The notes below the pieces were generated by a model that saw only the letters and a list, made by a program, of their open reading frames with translations, was not told the origin of the DNA and searched no databases. A program made the translations under genes and the position numbers. Positions 1 through 11,259 of a stretch of 64,000 nt of DNA are shown piece after piece. The first letter of the stretch is position 1; every line of letters starts with the position of its first letter. Source of the DNA: Ctenosaura bakeri (Eukaryota > Chordata > Lepidosauria > Squamata > Iguanidae); assembly GCA_948474755.1 (NCBI GenBank), contig CAOLHI010000489.1, positions 372,001 to 436,000 on the forward strand. Reading direction: 5' to 3'.

Positions 1-40
1 AAAACATCTCCTGATTAAAATTAAGTAAAAATATACTTAC

Positions 41-159
41 CATAATCTTTTTCTAATTAAATATCCTCTTATCCATTTCTGAATAATCAGTACCGGTGAA
101 TGATGAGCTAGAACAGAATTGATCTTGGAAATGATCTCTCTTATCATTTTCATTTCTTC
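41..159 (-). CDS. LRRIQ3: LRRIQ3 internal exon encoding the IQ motif
   Basis: This 119-bp exon lies between an AG acceptor (plus-strand CT at 160-161) and a GTAAGT-type donor (plus-strand AC at 39-40). The minus strand reads open in phase 0, starting EEMKMIREIISKINSVLAHH and continuing into IIQKWIRGYLIRKRL. That tail is an IQ-type calmodulin-binding helix, with I, Q, RG and R at the expected spacing. Known LRRIQ3 proteins carry the same stretch just after the leucine-rich repeats. The exon ends in phase 2, and the rest of the gene lies beyond the left edge. It follows the exon at 1936-2259 in frame. The short open frame starting at 332 that overlaps it is a shadow in another frame. Confidence 0.9.
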
Positions 160-1935
160 CTGAAATGTAATTTCCTATTAAAAAATGAGAATGTTGTATA
201 AATGTACATTAAACAAACTGTGCCTTTAAAATCAATTTTTGCTGAGCAGCATCTTGAAGCAGTAACTTTAGATAAGGCATATTGGCCACAGCTTAGTTTT
301 GGCCTACAAATAATCTTGGCATACTTTGGCAAGAGACTGCCTTTGAACCTCTTTAATTGACCTCACAAAATATCATAAAGTCCATTATAATCTCTAATTA
401 TTCAATTTAGTAAGGGAGGAACATGAAAAATATTCTTCCCTTGTGAAAAGTCTTCCAAACACTTATTGTGATATGTATCAGTTGCTCTAAATATCTATGT
501 CTTCAATAGCCACCAGGAAAGTAAGACTGGAATGGGAGATACTCAAAATGAAAGCTGCCATTACAGAGATTGAAAATTCACCAAATATGCCATTTTCTAC
601 AGCATCTCAATGGTGACAGTCACGTGTGCTTCCACACTTATTTTAGCAGGTGGAGTCCAGTCAGTTTCGGCTCATCATTGACTCTACCTTTTCTTGAGGG
701 CTTGCAAGGTTGCACAATGTTTTCACATGTCTTGCTCTACAGTTATGATTATTCAGTGTTGAAATTTGGAGTAAACTGTGGTATGGTCTCAACTTCCATC
801 TGTGCAAACCTTTATTGTTTTCATGTATGGATATGACTATCATGATTCTAACTATAAGCAGCAGTCTGGATATTGACAAAGAGACAGAAGAAGCTCAGTA
901 AGAAAGTCCATTAGTGGAAGTTGTTGACCTGGACACTAATATCAAACAAAAACCCTACAGCAAAAACAACCCAGGCATGCCAGAGTCAGCAACCTCTGGT
1001 CTTGATTTCTGCAAGCAAATTCTTTAATGATCTTCATACCATGGGAATCACTTTCTGCACTCCATTTTTCAAGGCAGGCAATGCATCCAACAGGAAACAA
1101 GACAGAGCAGATAGAGTGCTAGAATCCAGCCAGAGAGCTTCTGAGAACTGTCCTTCCACTGGAACGTGAAAGGGACATAAAGGATCACTAGGAACTAGGA
1201 ACCTACCAAAACATGTTCCCTGCTCTTAAGGATTGACCTGGGACAGTTAAAAGTAGTTTCTGCCACATTTTGTTGTCCATGATTTCATATCCTAGGCTGT
1301 AGCTTTTAATTTATGCTCAGTGACCAACTTCACTCTCAACCTGATACTTCTTGTACTATCTTTCTGTGTTTCAGTCCACCTATGTCTATTTACAAGAGCA
1401 GGTCACACAACTGAATGTTAAATTCTGTTTCCAAACCATGTTGGTTGACAGGGATGGGCAAAATGTAGCCTTCCAAATGTTGTCATACTGCAACTCTGAG
1501 CACTCTTCACCCTAGGCTATGACGGTTAGTGCCGATTAGAGCAGTCCCTCTGGAGAGCTACACTTTGCCAAATCCTGTTCTATATGCTGGAGGATGGACA
1601 AATATCCTTAAAAAATAGGGGTGGACTTCATATGGTGACAGAGGATGGCCCTGCTGCTGTACCTGGATCTTAACTGTGACTAAAAGCATGTTTCATCAGT
1701 ATTCACCGATTCTGGATCTATTATATTTTTCTTCTGATAAGACATGAATTCTCCACTGAAGACAACAAGAATTCACAGAGTACATATACAGAGTACATGC
1801 TCAAGCTTCTCTCAAGAGAGAACCAATGTATTTATGGAACTCTGAATGCAACAAATCTAATGGCTGACCACGGCTAATGGGTAAACATTCATGCAAAGGC
1901 ATTACTTAAAAAACTAGATTATCGAATTTGCTTAC
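160..1935 (-). other. LRRIQ3: LRRIQ3 intron
   Basis: AT-rich intron between the second coding exon and the IQ exon. No further exon is supported. The only recognisable content is a decayed interspersed repeat at about 1451-1570; the other open frames look random. Confidence 0.7.
1451..1570. repeat. Decayed foldback interspersed repeat
   Basis: It begins GGGATGGGCAAAATGTAGCC and ends near CTACACTTTGCC. The ends are imperfect inverted copies around a degraded middle of the type 'GCAACTC...'. Similar, better preserved pieces lie at about 8726-8856 and 17981-18087. It looks like an old non-autonomous DNA element; class not determined. Confidence 0.35.
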
Positions 1936-2259
1936 CTTTCCAGAAAGAGGGGAAAAATCAACAAAAAAGCTAGCAGAAAATGGCTTATATTTTGCAGGAA
2001 GCCTCCAATCCTCTATTATTTCCTCATCAGAAATGACATAATAGTCCAATGCCTTGAGCGAAAAAATGCTGTTAACAACAATATGCCTATAGGCCATTTT
2101 TAGACTCAGTGGAGTATTGAACAAGGTAAGCGCAATCAGATTAGGACAGAAAGATAATGAGTGTATATTATCCAGTGCTGAAGTTCCATTACCATGAAGA
2201 TAGAGTAGTCTTAGGTCTGCCATGTTTCCCCAAAACACTGGACCCGGAAGCTCCTCTAG
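1936..2259 (-). CDS. LRRIQ3: LRRIQ3 second coding exon, leucine-rich repeats
   Basis: A 324-bp exon (108 codons, phase 0 at both ends). It is bounded by a TTCTTTCAG acceptor (plus-strand CT at 2260-2261) and a GTAAGC donor (plus-strand AC at 1934-1935). The translation starts LEELPGPVFWGNMADLRLLY and continues with LHGNGTSALDNIHSLSFCPN, two leucine-rich repeat units. Next comes the motif ISDEEIIEDWRLPAKYKPFS, which closely resembles the conserved post-LRR segment of LRRIQ3. The leucine-rich repeats form a protein-binding solenoid, whose partners are not established. The reading frame is intact. An ATG-initiated reading of this exon would be wrong: its first bases continue the HSNQ codons of the exon at 5757-6053. 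Confidence 0.94.
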
Positions 2260-5200
2260 CTGAAAGAATATTGAAATGAAAAAGTTTAGGAGGGAAGCGA
2301 AGAGGATACTCGATTAGTAAATGTACTGTTTAAAATTCAATATCAGTAACCATAGAAACAATACAAGGTTTAAATTTGGCCCACAATACAGTATAAAACA
2401 CTTTACTCAATAACTTTCAGAATGGACACATCTGAAAGGCATGGGGGATTCACCAAATTAGTACAATATAAAACCAGTCAACTAAAAATACATAATGGGA
2501 CCATGTGGGCAAAATAAACTGACACAGTCACAAAGGGTATACAGCTGGGGTGGGCTAAGTACAACCTCATAAAGCCACGTAACCTCTGCCCAACAGAATG
2601 TTCTACAACCTAGAATTCACAAGCCACTGTTCTGGCCAAAAAAACAGGGTGAAACATCCAAGAATGACACCCTACTCCCACACTGTTTAACTGTTTTTTA
2701 AAAAGTATGTATTTCATGAACAGAAACAGTTTCTACCCACATCCTAATTAGCTTTTTAGCATCTTGGGCAGCCTATGTGCCCAAAGAAGTTCCCAGGGGG
2801 TGGAGACTGGCCTCTAGAAGAACCTGTTGCCTACACCAGAATACAGGGTACTTGCAGATATCATCTGTTTCTACATACAAACTAATTGTCTCTCTAGGTA
2901 CACTAGGTTTCTAGAAGTGCCCTGCCCTGAAGCATCAGAAGGAAAAAAGATCCTTGCAACCTTTTTGACACTGAGCATGACTACATTACAAATTTCCAAA
3001 GATCTTATACTCATTTACAAACTTAATATTTTAGAAACTGCGTTCCAATTTAGTAGGATTCCCCCCACCATACCATGGTATGTCTGCACAAGAAGAAGTA
3101 GGAAAATAATTGAAACAAATTTTAGGCCACAGTAATTTATTCCCTGACACAACACACCAGGGGCTATGGGGAATATCAGAGGAACAGAGTGCTAACCTGA
3201 GGGGCAGAGATCTATTCCTGGATCCCAGCCCCTCAATGACCCCACTGAAGACATTAAGCAAAGCAAGGACACCTCTGGATGCACAGAGCTCTGCCAATAA
3301 CCCAGCACTAATTTAGTATTATCCTCAAACTGCTTTGGGGGTGGAGGAGCAAAAAGGGGTTAAAAGGAGCAGAAAACACTGGCCCTCCCTCCTTCTCAAC
3401 AGGAGTCCAGTGAGACTTAGGAAATGTTGTAGACATCTGATCTATTAATGTCAACAACACAGAAAGCTGACTTAACAGTGGATAAAAAGCCCTACTGTAA
3501 AATGCTTCCGGTTCAAAACAAGTCATACAAGAAGGACACTTTGTTTCAAAGGAAACTTGCTTCTTAGAAACACAAATGGGGACTTAAACAGGGTATGTTG
3601 CATGGAATCTGGAGGACGAAATTGGCCCCTCCACCTGCAGAACCTGCCCACTCTGACCTATTATGTTAGGAGGGGCATATAATTTCTTTTACTACTGTGT
3701 TAAGAATAGGATTTAATGTGTTATTTCTTATTCCTTTTGGAAGTTAATATACTGGGGAAAATTCTTCAGATTACAAATTTTAGGTATATTTAATTTTTTT
3801 TAAAAAATTGTTTACTTTTTAAAATTTATTCATAGCAAGATCATATTCCTCTGGCAATCTGTGGGCAAAGTATAACCCACGGCCTGCATACAGATCTAAC
3901 AATATAGTGAACTGCCCACTAACAATTCCTTTAACCTTGAAGGACCTACAGAGCATGTGGGTTTTATGTTTTCAATGACAATGAGGTGTGACATTGAGGG
4001 GTGCAGTCCTCAAGGGTCTTGCAAGGAGGCAATGTGCCCAATAAAACCTGGCAGCTGCCCATCCATTCTCTATTATATTGGCTGAATGGATTTGTACCCT
4101 TTCATACATACAAGTGATTCCTGTGAAACATCTTGAACCCTGATTTAGGTATTATATTCATTGTTGTATATTATATTTTGTTATCTAGGCAAATTAAGTT
4201 TCTATTTTTGGTCATTTTGGGTACTAAGTAAGAAAAGTAAACGCTTATGTTTATCACCTTACCATTTGTTGTTGGAGTAGTTTCAGTCTTTACACTAATG
4301 CACATTTACCTGCTACAATATGTCTGTGTATGTACTCATCTTGTTTAATCTTTCACTAGTTATGTTATTCATCATATATTGTCCAGAATCTAAGTTCAGT
4401 TTGTATACTGCCATTTACACTGGAAAAAAATGTCTGCATAAATAAATGTTCCTCCTCACAGCTCCCTGCCTCCACTTTTTCTTTTGCTTCCCACTAACCC
4501 CATCATCCAATTTATCTGTTAAATCTTTCCATATATGAATACAACATATTCTTAAAGTAAACTTTCTTCCCAATGTCATTGCTTAAACACATATAAACTC
4601 ACTTCAGGGGACTATATACATCCCCTTCGAACAGTGTAAATTTTGGATTGTGAAATTTATTTTTATGGAAACTTGTTCTTCACAAGTGAAACAGTCTTAT
4701 CAGAGAAGGGAACATCATGATCATAGAAAACATCTGCTCCATTTTTTTCCATTGAACACATATCAAAAACAAGACCCTGGTCCTGAATTCCATGTGAACT
4801 CTGCTGCATGACTGTGATTCCCCATTCATTTCAATTGGAGGGACAGACCAATATAGAAAGCTCCAGAACCAGCAGAGATAAGAGTCCCAGTTGTATGTTC
4901 GGAAATAGAGAAAGTAAAATTTCAGCTTGTACAGATATATATGTGGGGAAAAAACCAATGGAAAATATCAGGATAAGAATCAAGATTATCCAATGCTGAA
5001 TGTCAACTAATACAACAGCAAAATGCTGTCTAAGAGGAGCAGGCATCTTTCCTTTCCATTGCACCACCCTCCCTGTTACATCCAAAACCTTCTTCAGAAG
5101 GCTGGGGAACCAGCCAGAGCCAGTGTTTGAGGAGTTCCTAAGACTGAGCTGGGAGTTGGTAAGAATTTCCAGAATGTGCACCAGGACCACGTTGGATTTA

Positions 5201-5756
5201 GCCCAAAGATATTTTCAGTTCCCATGAAAAATCCAGCGTTCAAGATTAATATCAATATTTCAATTTATGAATTATGAGAGACAGAAAAACTTTTACTTTT
5301 TAAGCAGCTAATTTTCTACTTAGACATGCATATGTAAATCTAGAAAGAAAATTCTAACAGTAGTGAAAAGGCTGTGTTCCTATTGCAATAACAGACATTA
5401 AATCCTATATTTACTGTTGCTCTGTCCCTTCAAGTTGTTTCTGACTTACAACGAACCTATAATGGGGTTTTTGTAGGGGCTGAATGTGTGCATCATGCCC
5501 AAAGTTATGCTGTGGGTTTCAATGACCAAACGGGGAATCAAACCCTGGTCTCTAGGGTCACACTCAAACCACTACATCATGCTGGTTCTCGTTAATAGCT
5601 TCAAAACACCACACATACATGCACCGTCAGCATTATCAAACACACCAAAATATGGAGGGACTTAGCAGTAATACATCAAGTTTGCAACACTGACAGAAAT
5701 GGACAAATCAATTTATTTAACATATTAATTTATCTTTTAAAAATGTGGTTGCTTAC
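2260..5756 (-). other. LRRIQ3: LRRIQ3 intron
   Basis: Intron of about 3.5 kb. It holds a tRNA-type SINE in minus orientation near 5415-5592. No exon with paired splice sites is seen. The several short open frames at 2.8-3.5 kb and 4.7-5.2 kb have no recognisable protein signature. Confidence 0.65.
5415..5592 (-). repeat. Sauria-type SINE, antisense
   Basis: Read on the minus strand, it begins with a tRNA-like head (AACCAGCATGATGTAGTGGT, then an A-box/B-box-like region ending near a GATTCC core). It ends in the BovB-like tail with the TTGTAAGTCAGAAACAACTT pattern. The same architecture recurs at 11492, 32621, 55424 and 58193. This tRNA-plus-BovB design is characteristic of squamate Sauria SINEs. 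Confidence 0.75.
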
Positions 5757-6053
5757 CTGATTGCTATGGAGATCCAGTTTAATTAAATGAATACAACATT
5801 CAAGGGCATCAATGTTTGTAAGGAAATTACCAGACAAGTCACATACTTTAAGTGAAACACAATATTGCACATCACACAGATCACTTAAATACTGAGCATG
5901 TTGCCTAATCATAACAAGATCTTGCAGCTTCTTTGAATCATTTTGATCAGCAGTTTGCCCATATTCAAGCAGCAGATTTTCAGAAGCAGACACAAGGTAT
6001 TCTGTAAATCCCTCCTTCATGGTTATCTCTTTTACAATTTATCCATGAGAGAT
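5757..6053 (-). CDS. LRRIQ3: LRRIQ3 first coding exon with start codon
   Basis: The coding part runs from ATG at 6020 down to 5757 (88 codons, phase 0) and ends CATAGCAATCAG before a GTAAGC donor. The first residues are MKEGFTEYLVSASENLLLEY. The later part, LCDVQYCVSLKVCDLSGNFL and DALECCIHLIKLDLHSNQ, is the first leucine-rich repeat of LRRIQ3 and joins in frame to LEELPG of the next exon. A pyrimidine-rich tract ending CCCCTTTAG places the acceptor at 6054-6055, leaving 33 nt of 5' UTR in this exon. The N-terminal segment before the repeats differs from mammalian LRRIQ3 but is in the right place and of plausible length. The upstream non-coding exon is probably in the CpG island near 10.5 kb. 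Confidence 0.93.
6032..6046 (-). promoter_or_regulatory. Four-codon upstream ORF before LRRIQ3 start
   Basis: Between the inferred splice acceptor and the LRRIQ3 ATG the minus strand contains ATG GAT AAA TTG TAA, a complete minimal upstream ORF ending 11 nt before the main start codon. It would be retained in any transcript using this acceptor. Translational damping is an inference. Confidence 0.45.
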
Positions 6054-8725
6054 CTAAAGGGGTAAAAAGGATTACACAGCAGGTTACATTTATTCAACTT
6101 TTCATAAGAAAAACTTCAAATACCCTAAGTAAATATCCAGCCGCTTGTTACAATACCCCCTGCTCTATAGAAAAACTAGCTACAACAGGGAAGGCAGAAG
6201 GAGGGAAAAATTCTAACAGAGTATTTGAAAACAGAAGAAAATTTTAACTGCTCTTGCCATTTGTACACATTACCCAGAAAACACTAAAAAAAACTATGCC
6301 AAAATGGAGAATACAAACAGACATAATATACTTTCAGCTTGGAATGCACATAAGCAATATATCAAACTACATTTTATTCATTCTGTCATTCATTCACTCA
6401 TTCATTCATATATTTACAAGCTTCCTTTCTGGACTGGGTCCATATAAGGCAGCAAACAAAATAGAGACATAAAATACAATATAATAAAACTTTTAAGTTT
6501 AAAAATACAAAATATAGCCATTGTTAAAATATAAATCATTCAGTATAACACCCATTTTCAGAGCCAATGCAATAAATTAATAGCAAAACACCAGGATGAG
6601 AAATAAAATATTCTCAAACTAATTTGAAACAAAGGCAGCCTTACTCAGAACACACTACAACATTCAAGTCCCAATGTAAATAATGCACTCTGTACAGAAG
6701 GTATGCTTGTTTTCTGTAAGTAGGATCACAGCTCTTACCAGATAAAATGGTAAAAGTCATTTCTGGCCACCACTCTTCATGTGCTTGTACAAGTAGCCAC
6801 ATCTACAAGACTTATCCAGGATACAGACTTGATTATTCAGGACAGGGGAGTGCAACCTCTTCCATAAAGCTTATATGCTGATGTTCAAATAAGCTAGTTT
6901 CCCTACCCACCATTCCTCTGTCCATCTATCCCCACAAATCTGTGGTGAACAAAAAAATGTGGGGGCGGCGGCAATAGGGTGGAGTATCCTTTTCACACAT
7001 TTCAGACTTCTGTACTCCAATTTCAGATTCAATGCAGAGATACACTTTGGCAGTTCTTAATTATGCAATAAAATTAATATCTCACAACACAATCCTATAC
7101 AGGTCTATTCAGTAGTATGTGTCATTCAGTTTATTAGGATTTACTCCCAGGTAAGTATACATAACATTCCAGACTCAAAATATAATCCTATCTAACCTTA
7201 CACCAGCCAAAAATCTCACTTAGGTCACCAGAGATCTGCTAGAAAAGTAATTTGATTTCTCTAGCTTTAACTGTGCAAGAAATAAATTAAATGAGGCTAT
7301 ATTTTAAATTAATTTTGTGAGACCCTCCTCATGTCCCTATGCTTCGTCACAGTTCAAAGAGGTGTCAAATTAATATTTACTGGATTAGTGAAGAAATTTC
7401 AGAAATATATTACTTCTATTTTTGAAATATGTAGACCATCAGCATCTACAATTTCAACACTTATTTTAAAAGGTAGATAAAATGGTGTTTTTTTTTATGA
7501 CCAAGCCTGGGGTTTCATGACTTTTCATGTGCTTCTTTATGAAGTCTTCTGCCTTATTTTTAAGACTTCCTTTATTGCAGGATTTGTGAGTATGGTGAGA
7601 CCATATCAAAGGACACCAGTGCTTCATTTTCTTTCATTTGCACTTTGTACTCTTATAATCCCCTCAAAGGCTACTCTTAAAATTAAAAGAGAAAGGAAAA
7701 AGAAATACTTGTCAATTGTCATAAAGTAAAAGGAGCAATAGTACAGAAAATATGTTCTCAAAATACTGAGGTTGCACACCCGTCTCCTGTTACATCTTGG
7801 ACCCTGCAGCAACAACAGGAACAACATATCTCTAAGAACATATAAGTCATACCAGCTGAAATTAGCTGATATGCTAGTTTTTCAGTTCAATGACGGTGAA
7901 CGCATGAAAATATCTAAGCCACTTTAAGAATACAAGCAAGCCAGACAAAATGTGTCTCCCAGTTCTTTTCTTTGGGAAATATGCAAGACAATCCTGATTT
8001 ATTGGGCAGAGGGTAAGATACTAGTTCAAGGATACGTCCATAAAGGAAAGGGCATTTTAAACAGATGTTCTCACCTGATTATAAAGTCACTACCTCACAG
8101 CCAATTACTGTAAATAATTAATACCACATGCAGTTTGTGGATTTGAAGTAAAAAGTTGCTCCAGAGTTTACTTTACAGTCATTTGGAGAAAGGTGGTTAC
8201 TATGGTGGTATTAAGCATGTGAAATACTTTCCCCTTTGATATGAAGCATGCTTCAACTATTCCTGTCTTTGAAGCCTTTGTTGAACACTCACCTATTTCT
8301 GCAAGCCTTCCTGATAAAGTTCACCCTTTCCATCTATTTTATTAATAATGTCAGTGTAATGTAAACACTGCATCTCGTTTCTCATGTATAGTTTTATATT
8401 GTATATTTTACAATTGTTGTTCATCACTATGAAATCTTCAGAGATAAGCAGTTTATATATATTTCCAAATAACATTAAGAGATAGGAAATTATTTTCCTG
8501 TACATTCCATTTTAGACTCTGTGTGTAACCATACTCTTCCATGGGATTTGTTAGGAAGCCATTAAGCTCAGTCTATATCCTTGAGACTAATCAATATTAT
8601 TGGGGGGGAGTATTGTTAAAATGAGATTGAAGGAAGAGGATCACATAATGAATAAATAGATATGCAGAGGCTTGCTCATACATTAACGTATACATTGTAC
8701 ATGCAATGTATACATTGCAAAATAG

Positions 8726-8856
8726 GAGTGGGCAAAGTACAATCCTCCAAATGTTCGAGTGTAACTTCCATCAGTTCTTGCCAGTACAGCCAACGGTGAA
8801 GAACACAAGAAGGTGCAGTCCAACATTATCTGGTAGGCTTCACTAAGCCCACCCTG
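8726..8856. repeat. Decayed foldback interspersed repeat
   Basis: It starts GAGTGGGCAAAGTACAATCC and has the internal phrase TAACTTCCATCAG, answered downstream by GGTGCAGTCCAACATTATCT. These are inverted arms of the same family as 17981-18087, heavily mutated. Confidence 0.4.
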
Positions 8857-9508
8857 CTTTAGACCCATGTGCAATTGTATGTAGAGTAGAATGTGGGGAA
8901 CACTACACCTATCTAATGTGAGATTTTTCTTAGCAATATGGACACAAGTCTTACTTCCCATTCCCCCTGATGGCTCACCTGTCTTCCCCATCTGGAAACT
9001 TCTAGGCGAAACAGAATGGTCCTAGCTGAAATGGGACCAATGGAGCTATCCAGAGAGAAGAATGGAACAAAAAAAAAAGGGAGTGTTCTTGAACAAACAG
9101 CCACCAAGCTCTGCCTCCTCACTTGCCCTCTCTCATTTGAAGCAGCAGTGTAGTGGATTATATTCATTAGGCCCATCCTGGCGCATGCTCCTCTCCAGAG
9201 ACTGAACTGCAATTCCCAGCAACGCTAGCCCAGAATATCCTATGGTGAGGAATGTAGGGGTATGAAGACCAACAACATTTGGAGGTCTGCATAATGACCA
9301 CTCCTGAATGGGCTCAATTCTTTTCATGCCTCCCAAAAAGGTGAGGTAGGATGAAAAATAAGGGTCTGTTCCCTCCAGAACCAACTCTCTTCCCCAGAGT
9401 CAGAGAGCCTAAATACCCTCATAGTAGATCTCCTCTGCTCTTGGTACTTAAACAGGCCTGATTAATACTTGGAGAGGAGGCCACCAAGGGAATATGTTTT
9501 GTAGGCTA

Positions 9509-9582
9509 CATTCAGAGGAAGGGAAGGGCAAACCACCTCTAAGTTGTCCTTACCTCAGAGAACCCTATGAAATTCATGGGGC
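9509..9582 (+). repeat. SINE tail fragment, BovB type
   Basis: The phrase GGCAAACCACCTCTAAGTTG followed by CTATGAAATTCATGGGG is the 3' half shared by 5S- and tRNA-headed squamate SINEs. The head is missing. It lies about 160 bp from an inverted sister copy at 9743-9970. Confidence 0.55.
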
Positions 9583-9742
9583 CAACATGAACTGAAGGAT
9601 GGCTTAAGGGTACAGCCATATGTTGCCAGGTGAAAACTGGAGAGGGTTCCTGTCCCTTTACAGTGGGTGCATAAGAGAAAATTTCAGCATGTGCTGCTTG
9701 TTATCTGGTTGTATGGCAAGTTATAATTGCTGAAATTCCCTT

Positions 9743-9970
9743 GTTTGTGTGTGTGTATGTTTATATGCCTTCAAATCACCTATCAATTTGTGATGACCCC
9801 ATGAATTTCATAGGCTTTTCTTAGGCAAAGAATACTCAGAGGCGGTTTTGCCAGCTCCTTCCTCCGAAATATAGCCTACAGCCCCGGTCTTCATTGTTGA
9901 CCTCTCATTCAAGTAGTCACCAAGGCTGACCCTGCATAGCTTCCAAGGTCAGCTGAGAACAGGTGTCTTC
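9743..9970 (-). repeat. 5S-rRNA-derived SINE, antisense
   Basis: On the minus strand the head reads GACCTTGGAAGCTATGCAGG then GTCAGCCTTGGTGACTACTT. This is a mutated internal region of 5S rRNA, covering the A box and the start of the C box. The BovB-like tail follows with GAGTATTCTTTGCCTAAGAA and ATGAAATTCATGGGGTCATC. Minus orientation is set by the head being at the high coordinates. Squamates are known to carry such 5S-headed relatives of Sauria SINEs. Confidence 0.8.
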
Positions 9971-10052
9971 ACAATATATATACTTAACCATTAAAAGAAC
10001 AGGAACTGTCCAGTTTTCAGTCTGGCAACCTTAGCCAGGGAGGGCATCTAGC

Positions 10053-10231
10053 GCCATTTCTGCACTAGACTGATATAGCGCTATTATTCCACTTTCAACA
10101 TCCTATGGAATCCTGGGGTTTGCAGTTTAGGGAGGGGCCCACTGGCCCCTCTCTAAACTGCAAACCCCAGGATTCCATAGGATGTTGAAAGTGGAATAAT
10201 AGTGTTATAACAGTCCAGTGCAGAAATGGCC
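10053..10231. mobile_element. Palindromic GGCC-TAA foldback element, copy 1
   Basis: Nearly perfect inverted repeat. The left arm starts GCCATTTCTGCACTAGACTG and includes ACTTTCAACATCCTATGGAA. The right arm is its reverse complement, separated by a short GC-rich centre (GGGCCCACTGGCCC). The arms are about 85 nt each. A transcript crossing it would form a long hairpin. It belongs to the short, almost completely palindromic subfamily with copies at 11260, 39121 and 59790. No open frame is attributable to it. Confidence 0.85.
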
Positions 10232-10465
10232 CAAGTAAACAGAGGAGGAGCAGCACTGTCCTCCTCTTCAATGCACACATGGAGGCGCGAGTAGGAAGGG
10301 ATCTCAGGCTGCAGAAGAAGGAAAGGGAGAGTATTCTTTCATCACCTCTCTACAACCACTAACAGATGTTTTTCACTTCAAATAAAAAAAAAAGGAGGTC
10401 AGCCCCTTCCCCACCAGCACGTCTTGCCTGGTGAAGATATCTGGACCTGAGGACAGGTGGCTCAC

Positions 10466-10680
10466 CTTTCTCTGCTCTTTGGCTTGACCCAACAGACGCG
10501 TTGTATCGCACTAATAAGGATTTCAACTCAAAAGACACCCCGAGCCGAGGCCCAACGGGACCGCAGGTGCCTCGTGTCCGACACCACCCGGACCTCACCG
10601 TAGGCCTCGGCGCTCCCACCCAAAAAGGCCGCGTCCCCACCCTCCGCAGAGACTCTCGGCGCTCGGCCCTGCGCGGCTCC
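10466..10680 (-). other. LRRIQ3: Probable LRRIQ3 non-coding first exon
   Basis: On the minus strand a strong donor GAAAG|GTGAGCC occurs with its exon end at 10466, just inside the CpG island and in the correct orientation to splice to the acceptor at 6054-6055. The 5' limit is a guess, placed just downstream of the X-box. The open minus-strand frame across this region has no family signature and is taken as untranslated. Confidence 0.45.
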
Positions 10681-10682
10681 CG

Positions 10683-10696
10683 GTTACCCTGGCAAC
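10683..10696. promoter_or_regulatory. RFX X-box candidate
   Basis: The sequence GTTACCCTGGCAAC is two inverted half-sites (GTTACC / GGCAAC) with the spacing of an RFX-family X-box. RFX factors drive genes of cilia and flagella. Its place just upstream of the inferred LRRIQ3 first exon suggests that gene as target. Confidence 0.6.
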
Positions 10697-10767
10697 CGGT
10701 TTCCTCCGCCTCGGCCTGCTAGGCCCAACCCCGCCGAGGAAGCGGAGGTGGCGTCTGCCGCCTCAGT

Positions 10768-10775
10768 CCGGAAGC
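10768..10775 (+). promoter_or_regulatory. ETS/GABP core site
   Basis: CCGGAAGC lies 53 nt upstream of the FPGT start codon in the CpG island. This is the usual position for an ETS-family site in TATA-less housekeeping promoters. Called from sequence match only. Confidence 0.4.
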
Positions 10776-10827
10776 AACGCAGGAGCTGGGCTGCTTCGCC
10801 TTGCGGGGAAGGAGGGTCGGCGGCGCA

Positions 10828-10906
10828 ATGCCGGTTTTAGGAGAGGCGGAAGTTTTGCTGCAGCGAGCTACTCGCGAGAGGCTGGAGAAGTTCGCCAAAC
10901 TGAGAG
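10828..10906 (+). CDS. FPGT: FPGT exon 1 (start codon exon)
   Basis: FPGT (GDP-L-fucose pyrophosphorylase, cytosolic) joins fucose-1-phosphate and GTP to GDP-fucose in the fucose salvage route, after fucokinase. The exon begins at the ATG in GGCGCAATGCCGG and encodes MPVLGEAEVLLQRATRERLE then KFAKLR. It ends in phase 1 at GAGAG|GTGGAC. The split codon completes to glycine with the GT of exon 2, giving the family motif RG-K-x-x-x-x-GEFWDI. The LREAT/LQRAT helix and EFWDI region are conserved in vertebrate FPGT. The full reading over four exons gives about 595 residues, the normal size, if one missing base in exon 4 is allowed for. The start is chosen because it is the only ATG in frame in the CpG-island exon. 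Confidence 0.93.
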
Positions 10907-11259
10907 GTGGACGTGGGCTGCGTGACAGCGCAGGGGATGGGGACCGGAAGGCCTGAGACCGTGGTTGCCCCCCTCCCCGTCCATTTAGTCACGCCCTTCC
11001 GCGTGGCTGTGAGTGGGATGGGGTGGACTCGAGAGTTTGGGAACGAGCCCGGCAACGGCTCTCGTGGGAAACAGCCTGCTCTGAGGCGTCAGAATCTCAA
11101 AAGAGTTTTCATGCCGCCCCCGCCCCTGCAAAGTTATGCCAATACACGAGGAAGGTCGAGATGGCTTAAAGGGCCAGTGACCTGATACTTCCTCCTCTTG
11201 GTCCCCTTTCTGTACACAATGCCTGCTCCGGTATCGGCGCCCTATAGACTGCGCTCAAT

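Larger units (their letters stand above)
6056..10460 (-). other. LRRIQ3: LRRIQ3 first intron
   Basis: Non-coding stretch between the first coding exon and the CpG-island promoter. It contains a decayed foldback repeat (about 8726-8856), a BovB-type SINE tail (9509-9582), an antisense 5S-derived SINE (9743-9970) and a palindromic GGCC element (10053-10231). No other exon is convincing. Confidence 0.6.
10461..10827. promoter_or_regulatory. Bidirectional CpG-island promoter, LRRIQ3/FPGT
   Basis: CpG density rises sharply from about 10.49 kb to about 11.15 kb in an otherwise CpG-poor window. The island sits exactly between LRRIQ3 on the minus strand and the FPGT start codon at 10828. No TATA box is visible. 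A near-palindromic RFX X-box lies at 10683-10696 and an ETS core CCGGAAGC at 10768-10775. Head-to-head arrangement of these genes is known in other vertebrates; joint regulation here is inferred. Confidence 0.8.

Noticed and set aside
10359..10640. 93-codon frame on the minus strand in the CpG island
   Set aside because: GC-rich promoter DNA opens frames by chance. It crosses the inferred LRRIQ3 donor and has no family signature.
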